Shown piece after piece: positions 57,891-64,000 of a stretch of 64,000 nucleotides of DNA. The notes beneath the pieces are model-generated. The model had not been told where the DNA came from. It saw only the letters and a program-made list of their open reading frames with translations, and searched no databases. How positions within the stretch are numbered: position 1 is the first letter of the stretch; every line of letters starts with the position of its first letter. The stretch covers positions 16,240,994 to 16,304,993 of the forward strand of contig NC_082693.1 of the NCBI RefSeq assembly GCF_949987515.2. Direction: 5' to 3'. A program made the position numbers and the translations under genes. Source of the stretch: Delphinus delphis (lineage: Eukaryota; Chordata; Mammalia; Artiodactyla; Delphinidae).

Positions 57891-57913
57891 AAAAAAAATA
57901 ATAGTAAGTTTTT

Positions 57914-59834
57914 AATAAATTAATTTGCTCAGGCTGGCAACTATGGATATCTCTAAGCCTATTATAATTATAATCTAATATACTTTTATTTTCTCATATG
58001 CAAGGAGCAAATTCACTACAAAATTCACATCATGAAGGACGTTTGGAATTTTAATTTTTTGATACATAATTTAAATGAGATTTAACATTTTTCATATATT
58101 TAAGTGCTTAAATTTTATCACAGTATTTTTGCCCTTTACCCTATCCTGTTTAGTATTTTGGTATTATTTGACTTGGATAATGGAAAAGATGGCTGAGAGC
58201 TGGAAAGAATAGCTAATACTTCAAATGGCAAAATAAGGCTAAAAAAAAAATCTTACTAGGCAGGAATCAATACTTTGTAATGTAACAAGAAAAAATATAA
58301 AGTCCAGCAGTTAGTCTAAAACTAACAGGAATATAATGGGGAAATCTTAACTTTATAGCAAAATGTCAAAAATGCCTTTGGGTCTTAGTGGACTACCGTT
58401 TTAAGAATAGTCAAATGATGCTAAAAATAAAGTTAAAACTAAGAGGACTGAACTCAGATCAAAGATGGTTTTATAAGACCCTTGGCTTTCTCTGTTTGGA
58501 TCATGTCTCCTGCCCTTTGTTAGGATGTGGGTGCCACGGGGCATTATCTTGGGACCATCAGGGTGGGATGGGGTGAGAGGAGGTGGAAGGGCTCCCGGGG
58601 TGTTGGACGCGAGCCTGCACAGGTGAGGGAGGGATTGGTAAGACCTGGCCTCTGCAGGAGAGTTGGGGTCACCACACATGCTCAGTCTGAAGAAGAGTTG
58701 CTTAATGGAGACTCCGCTGTGTGCAAAGAGTTGAAGGCTATGATTTAGAAGTGGAAATGAATTTATTGGTCACTGTTCTGGAGAACCTAGAGGTGAAAAG
58801 AATAAGAACATTCATATCATTTCAGTAAAAGAAACTTTCCCCAACTAAGAACCATCCAACATTGGGACTGTCTGCCTCACAGTGAGTGAGTCTTCTGGTC
58901 TCTGAAGTATGCAAGCAGGAGCTAAATCTTTAAGGAACAATACATAGTGGGTGCTTGGCTCTTCTGATCTGCCAAGTCCCAAACTTCTACTGAAGTTAAT
59001 CAGTATTCCATCTGGGAAAAGAGGAACAGCATTGTTAACTACTCAAGGCCAAAAAGTATCTAACAAATGATGGATGTTTCTAACTTGAGGTTCCTCTATT
59101 TGGTCCTTTGTGCAGTGCAGCTCTTGCTTGCAAATGTATAGTTTGCAGAATTGGGTAGAAATTTTGAAAGGCAGAAAAAGAAAGAAAACCTCAAAATGTC
59201 AGGCTAGGCTCTGTATGAATTTTAATGATTTATTAGCATATGTACAAAGCTTGAATGTTAACTATGGCAAATTGATAGATTGATTTGAGACAAATTTCCA
59301 AGAAGGGAAAAATGATACTTTCTCTCTCTCCTTCAGTTAGCTCTAGTTACATAGTGGAGATTCCAGAAAAAAAGTGAGAGGGAGTGAGTCTGCATTGTCT
59401 ACATGGAGGAAATAAGCTACCTGGGAACCAAGAACGGGAGATGGAGGGGTGGCTCTCACATGGGGTTCATGAATGGTTTGGGGTCCTTTTGAGAACAGAA
59501 AGTAAAGTGAACTCCTGTAGTCCTGGTGGTTGGTGGTGGTGGTGGGGTGTTGGAGCTGGGAGAAGAATCACCCTTGGAGCCTAAAAACACGAGGAAGGAG
59601 AGAAGCAATGAAAACCCTACAACCAAGAGAATGTCAGGGAAAGGATCATCTGAAGAGGGTGGGTCAAGGCCTTTGTGGAGCAGATGGGGGCAGCTGAGGA
59701 AGTGGCAGTGGATAAAGCTTGCTTGGCAAGACTAGCTGTCGGAAAACCTGTGAGTGGAGGTGTCAGCAGGTGGGGACCCTCAGGCCTAAGCTGGACGTTG
59801 TGGTGGTTCTGGTTACCGACATCAGAATTAAAGG
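57914..59834. other. No gene seen
   Basis: Includes GC-richer DNA at 58520-58660 and a GGT-rich tract at about 59528-59556. Frames at 58388-58748 and 59384-59941 overlap without recognisable domains. Confidence 0.4.
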
Positions 59835-59842
59835 AAACTTGT

Positions 59843-60498
59843 CTTTTTTTTTCTTTTTTAACTGAAGTATATTCGATTTACAGTATTGTGTTAGTTTCAG
59901 GTGTACAGCAAAGTGATTCAGTTATGTATATATTTTTCTGATTCTTGTCTACTCTAGGTTATTACAAGATACTGAATATAGTTCCCTGTGCTATACAGTA
60001 GGTCCTTGTTGGTTTTCTATTTTATATATAGTGGTATATATCTGTTAATCCCCAACTCTTAATTTATCCCTCCCCCTTCCCCTTTGGTAACCATAAGTTT
60101 GTTTTCTGTGTCTGTGAATCTGATTCTGTTTTGTAAATAAGTTCATTTACATTCTTTTTTAGATTCTGCATATAAGTTATATAATATTTGTCTATCACTT
60201 CCTATGATAATCTGCAGGTTCATCTGTGTTGCGACAAACGGCAATTTTTAATTCTTTTTTATGGCCGAGTAATATTCCGTAGTAGATATATACCCCAGCT
60301 TCCTTATCCACTCTGTCGATGGACATTTGGGTTGTTCCCATGTCTTGGCCATTGTAAATAGTGCTGCTTTGAACATAGGGGATGTGTGTATCTTTTAAAA
60401 TTAGAGTTTTCATCTTTTCTGGATATATGCACAGGAGTGAGATTGTTGGATCATATGGTAGCTCTATTTTTAATTTTTAAATGAACTTCCGTACTAGA
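59843..60498 (-). mobile_element. 5'-truncated L1 3' region with probable TSD
   Basis: T-rich start, then GAAGTATATTCGATTTACAG, a CAGGTGTACAGCAAAG block, ATAGTTCCCTGTGCTATACAG, CCGAGTAATATTCCGTAGTAG and GGATCATATGGTAGCTCTATT, ending CTTCCGTACT, in reverse-complement L1 order. AAACTTGT at 59835-59842 and 60499-60506 is a plausible short TSD. Confidence 0.9.
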
Positions 60499-60864
60499 AA
60501 ACTTGTAAGTCTTAAGCTTCTTGAGGTTCTCTTGGGAAGCAGGTAACTCTAAGGCAAAAAGGAATAACAGGGGAGTCTCATGATTGGTTAGTAACAGCTT
60601 GCAGGTAGCTCTGTGTGTGTGTGTGTGTCTGTGTGGAGCCCCTTAAAACAGTTGCTTAAGGAGACCTGTAAATAAAAACAAAACACGCATTATAAAAACA
60701 AACATTGGGGAGGGCAAGCGTTCTCCCCCAGTCTGTCCTTCAGGAAGTGTCTCCGTCACCGATAGCATCTGGGAATCTCCATCAATGTCTCTTCCTTTCT
60801 CATGTGTAGTCCTTACCGCAAGCCTCTTTATCAAGCCCTTCTGCCATTCTCTGATTTAGGACAA

Positions 60865-60966
60865 GTCATCTCTTTACAGGATCATTGCCATACCTTCTAA
60901 TTGACCCTCTTTAACTTACTCTCCACCCTGCAGCCAAAGTGATCTTTTAGAAAAGCAAAACAGATC
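60865..60966 (+). mobile_element. L2 LINE, left part of a nested locus
   Basis: CTCCACCCTGCAGCCAAAGTG, ATCTTTTAGAAAAGCAAAAC and AGATCATATTATCC are L2 3' region blocks. The sequence resumes at about 62110 after the nested L1 and SINEs. Confidence 0.75.
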
Positions 60967-60983
60967 ATATTATCCTCATTCTT

Positions 60984-61535
60984 TTTTTTTAATTGAAGTA
61001 TAGTTGATTTACAATGTTGTGTTAGTTCCCGATGTATAGCAAAGCAATTTAGTTACGTGTGTGTGTATGTATATGTATATATATTCTTTTTCAGATTCTT
61101 TTCTATTATGGTTTATTACAAGGCATTGAACATAGTTCCCTGTGCAATACAGTAGGACCTTGTTGTTATCTATTTTATATATAGTAGTGTGTATCTGCTA
61201 ATCCCAAACTCCTAATTTATCCCTGTCCCCCTTTCCTTTTTCGTAACCAGAAGTTTGTTTTCTGTGTCTGTCAGTCTGTTTCTGTTTTGTAAACAAGTTC
61301 ATTTGTATCACATTTCGGATTCCACATATAAGTGATACCATATGTTATTTGTCTTTGTCTGACTTTCTTAGTACGATAATCTCTTGATCCATCCATGTTT
61401 CTGCAAATGGCATTATTTCACTCTTTTTTTAAAGGCTGAGTAATATTCCATTGTATATGTGTACCACATCTTTATCCATCTGTCAATAGACATTTAGGTT
61501 GCTTCCATGTCTTGGCTATTATAAATAGTGCTGCT
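60984..61535 (-). mobile_element. 5'-truncated L1 inserted in L2
   Basis: Poly-T, TTGAAGTATAGTTGATTTACA, CATAGTTCCCTGTGCAATACA, CCATGTTTCTGCAAATGGCA and TTCCATGTCTTGGCTATTAT up to GTGCTGCT. The TSD is ATATTATCCTCATTCTT at 60967-60983. Its partner, now beyond the nested SINEs, is ATATCTTCCTCATTCTT at 62093-62109, matching at 15 of 17. Confidence 0.9.
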
Positions 61536-61547
61536 AATATCTTCCTC

Positions 61548-62091
61548 TTTCCTTTTTTATTAATTTTAATTTTTTTAAGATTTTTTTTTGATGTGGAACA
61601 TTTTTAAAGTCTTTTTGGCTGCATTGCATCTTCGTTGCTGCGCATGGGCTTTCTCTAGTTGAGGCAAGCGGGGGCTACTCTTCGTTGCGGTGCACGGACT
61701 TCTCATTGCAGTGGCTTCTCTTGTTGTGGAGCGGGGGCTCTAGGCTCGTGGGCTCCAGTAGTTGCAGCGCGTGGGCTCAGTAGTTGTGGCTCTCAGGCTT
61801 GGTAGTTTTGGCTTGTGGGCTCTGGAGTGCAGGCTCAGTAGTTGTGGCGCACAGGCTTAGGTGCTCCACGGCATGTGGGATCTTCCCAGACCAGGGCTCG
61901 AACCTGTGCCTCCTGCACTGGCAGGCAGATTCTTAACCACTGTGCCACCAGCGAAGCCCCTTGCTTCAGTTTTATATTTTGGTTTTTTGGCCGCGAGGCA
62001 TGTGTGATCTTAGTTCCCCACCCAGAGATCGAACCCACAACCCTTGCATTAGAAGGCAAAGTCTTCACCACTGGACCTCCAGGGAAGTCCC
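61548..62091 (-). mobile_element. Short CHR-type SINE, split by a long CHR SINE
   Basis: The right part (61968-62091) reads on the minus strand GGGACTTCCCTGGAGGTCCAG, then GGGTTCGATCTCTGGGTGGG, then GATCACACATGCCTCGCGGCC and an A-rich stretch. A perfect 12-bp repeat AATATCTTCCTC lies at 61536-61547 and 62092-62103. Since the long CHR SINE sits between, the simplest reading is that this SINE inserted first and the long form later entered its tail. Confidence 0.75.
61600..61960 (-). mobile_element. Long-form CHR SINE nested in the short CHR
   Basis: The reverse complement starts GGGGCTTCGCTGGTGGCACAG, has the B box AGGTTCGAGCCC, repeated CAACTACTGAGCC and GTGCACCGCAACGAAGAGTAG units, and ends CAACGAAGATGCAATGCAGCC. 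This is the same long type as 3973-4295 and 5071-5422. Confidence 0.88.
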
Positions 62092-62109
62092 AATATCTTC
62101 CTCATTCTT

Positions 62110-62200
62110 AATGTGCTTCAGTGGCTTCCATCTTGCTCTGAGGGCAGGGACTAAAGTCATGACCATGGCCCACAAGTCCTGATGTGCATCTTGTATTTTG
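62110..62200 (+). mobile_element. L2 LINE, right part of the nested locus
   Basis: ATGTGCTTCAGTGGCTTCCA, TCTTGCTCTGAGGGCAGGGA and GACCATGGCCCACAAGTCCT continue the L2 interrupted at 60967. Confidence 0.7.
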
Positions 62201-62289
62201 GAGTTTTCCCTTATACTCCACAATGGTCAGGGAATAAATATTTACGTTGGGGTTTCAACTAGATGGCTTCTGAAGGGCTGAATATGCAA

Positions 62290-62806
62290 ACTGACAGTGG
62301 CCAGACTATATATAAAAACTGGACTCTGACCCACAGTCTGCGGCAACCAGCCCAAGAAACCAATCCATTATCTGCAGTGACCAGCCCAGGAAGGTGGCCC
62401 TGCTATCTAAAACAGACCACTGTCTCTAGCAATAATAGCGCCTGTAACAAGCGACCCCATACAGCTAGGACTTATTAATAACTGAGAGCTTCCCTAATTT
62501 GTGTCCCCCTTGCAACTTAGGGCCAGCCAGAGAAAGCCAACTGTGTACCCCTAACCGATCACATAGGATGCCCTGCTTTGAGTTAGCCCACCTGCAGCTT
62601 CCCCCTGCCAGCAGCCTTCAATCAGGGCATATCTGGAAGCTGTGTCTTTTTTATTTTTTTTAAATTATACAGCTTTCCCATTCCTCTGCATGCCTCTGAG
62701 TCTCTGCAAAAAACAGAAGTGCTGGTGGCTGACTCCTTTGCTATAGCAAGCTCTGAATAAGTAGCCTTTGCTTTCTCTTGTTTGGGTGGTCTTAGCGTAT
62801 TTCCAC
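62290..62806 (+). mobile_element. Probable LTR of an endogenous retrovirus
   Basis: Non-coding, moderately GC-rich, with an R/U5-like 3' region: AGCAAGCTCTGAATAAGTAG followed by CCTTTGCTTTCTCTTGTTTGG and ending GTATTTCCACA. The body has repeated CCAGCCCAAGAAACC/CCAGCCCAGGAAGG blocks. Left boundary and TSD not determined, so this rests on layout alone. Confidence 0.5.
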
Positions 62807-62944
62807 ATTTCTAGTGATTCTCTGATACTTAAGTAACAAGAACCCTAATGACAAGTCAGTGCACTACTAGCCCTTCCCAGCTTCTCAGTATCATTGTTAC
62901 ATCACTGTCCTCAGGTTTTTTGGCTCATGGCATTGGGGGCGCTG

Positions 62945-63165
62945 CTGGTAGTGGAAAGAGCCCAGGCGTGAGTGGAAGGCTTGGGTTCGGCTCCTGGCTC
63001 AGACTCCTCCTGTGTGACTTTGACCAGGCCTCCAAAACTCCCTCCTCATCCCTAAAACGGGAGTCGCACTGCCTCACAGTGTTGCTTTTTGGATTGAAAA
63101 ATATAATGTATGGAAGAGTAAAAGTTAACGTTTAAAGAGCTTTTCAAAACACTGTGGTTTTCAGT
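62945..63165 (+). mobile_element. MIR SINE
   Basis: GTAGTGGAAAGAGCCCAGGC, GGTTCGGCTCCTGGCTCAGA, CCTGTGTGACTTTGACCAGG, CCTCATCCCTAAAACGGGAG and TGGATTGAAAAATATAATG are forward MIR blocks in order. Confidence 0.85.
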
Positions 63166-63175
63166 TTCACCTCAC

Positions 63176-63362
63176 ATATACTTACATAGCACCGACCATG
63201 TGCCAGTCAGTATTCTAAGTGCTTGACAAATAATAACTCCATCCTCGTAATGTCCCTGTGAAGTTTGTATTAATATTATCCCCATTCTAAAGAGGAGGGA
63301 ACTGACGCTTGGAGATACTAAGAAATCTTCCCAACGTGATGCTAGTGAGTGTTTTGTGACGA
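63176..63362 (-). mobile_element. MIR SINE
   Basis: ACATAGCACCGACCATGTGCC, TATCCCCATTCTAAAGAGGAG and GGAACTGACGCTTGGAGATAC in reverse-complement MIR order. Confidence 0.82.
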
Positions 63363-63689
63363 ACTAAGGGTACAGTGTTCTCTTTGTTCTTCTCAGACCT
63401 TGTTCATTCTCAGTTCTCAGATTATTTATGAAAAGTATGACTTGCCTCTACCACTTTCTCTTTACTTAGGCAAAACTGTGGCCCAGGTTCTACCAGCCTT
63501 TCACTTAGCAGTCACCAAATTTACATTGGGCTCCTTATTTATGGTTTCTTCCGTCATATGGCAATAAAAATAAGATCTTTTTTTTTCCATTGTAGATAAC
63601 TTATCAGACACTTCCCAACAGTACCTAATTGCCTTTCTTAACAAATTCCAACACTTGTGAGCCCAGATCTTCTAACAGTTGCAACTAAC

Positions 63690-63882
63690 ATGCATCACAT
63701 GTTTATTAAGTGCTAGGCTTTGTGCTAAGCATATTGTATAGACGGCTCATTTAATCCTCACTGAGTAGGTGCTGTTATGAGTCTCATGGTTCAGATGAGG
63801 ATACTGAAGCTGAGAGAGACCAGATAACTCACTGTTGGCCAGTGGATTTAGGATGAGTCTGTGAAGGCTCAGAGTCCAAGCC
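63690..63882 (-). mobile_element. MIR SINE
   Basis: TTTATTAAGTGCTAGGCTTTG, CATTTAATCCTCACTGAGTAG, GATGAGGATACTGAAGCTGAG and GGCTCAGAGTCCAAGCCC in reverse-complement MIR order. Confidence 0.82.
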
Positions 63883-64000
63883 CCCCTCTTTTATTTTCTT
63901 TCTCCCTCACTGCCATTTATTGGCTTTGTGTCAATTCTGTGTACAGCTACTTATTTTATTTCCCATTCCACTCTCCTCAGTCTGTTTAGGATGTGTCATG
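63883..64000. other. Window edge, no feature seen
   Basis: T- and C-rich non-coding sequence. Confidence 0.4.

Larger units (their letters stand above)
55759..57896 (+). mobile_element. L1 truncated at both ends, 3' end inside ORF2
   Basis: A perfect 17-bp TSD AATAATAGTAAGTTTTT at 55742-55758 and 57897-57913 encloses an L1. It starts in the last few tens of bases before ORF1 and stops inside ORF2 at CTTGTTCTT, followed by eight A, two of them shared with the TSD. The normal L1 continues with RT sequence at this point (compare 16617-16640). AATAAA occurs at 57828-57833 and 57847-57852, upstream of the A run. So this is an integrated copy of a prematurely ended L1 transcript. Confidence 0.93.

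Overview
This window looks like nuclear DNA of a cetacean or close relative (Whippomorpha). The main evidence is the repeated presence, on both strands, of the CHR family of tRNA-derived SINEs (5' end GGCTTCCCTGGTGG, split A and B boxes, then a GC-rich body and an A-tail). These SINEs are established as characteristic of whales, dolphins and hippos. They sit with typical cetartiodactyl L1 elements, mammal-wide MIR and L2 fossils, Tigger and hAT DNA transposons and a few retroviral/MaLR LTRs. Family names come from remembered consensus sequences; no repeat library was run.

I found no host protein-coding exon, tRNA, rRNA, CRISPR array or operon that the sequence supports. Nearly every long open frame falls inside an L1, Tigger, L2, LTR or CHR SINE. 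The window reads as an intergenic or deep-intronic, AT-rich stretch.

Layout. 1-5.7 kb: AT-rich DNA with five CHR SINEs and a pair of diverged copies of an unnamed sequence. 5.7-9.0 kb: a Tigger transposon with a decayed transposase, interrupted by an L1 scrap. 9-14.6 kb: a second Tigger-like scrap, an MLT1-type LTR and MIRs. 14.66-19.71 kb: an L1 that keeps its GC-rich 5' UTR and 3' end but has lost ORF1 and the start of ORF2. 20-24 kb: mostly unannotated, with a perfect 68-bp palindrome and a pair of 35-nt identical segments. 24-29.3 kb: a long, old minus-strand L1 carrying a CHR SINE, a younger L1 and a hAT element inside it. 29.5-46 kb: MIR and L2 fossils, an L2 split by a solo LTR, simple repeats and one CHR SINE. 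46-54 kb: CHR SINEs (one without an A-tail), a TG...CA LTR, a short plus-strand L1 and a twin-primed (inverted) L1. 55.7-57.9 kb: an L1 with ORF1 and the endonuclease part of ORF2 that ends in a short poly(A) inside ORF2. 59.8-62.2 kb: L1 ends and a four-level nest (L2, then L1, then a short CHR, then a long CHR). 62.2-64 kb: a probable LTR and MIRs.

The interest lies in insertion stratigraphy and retrotransposition by-products. Most calls below are backed by target-site duplications (TSDs) read directly. I see no previously undescribed functional system. The strongest anomaly is the uninterrupted palindrome at 21428-21495.
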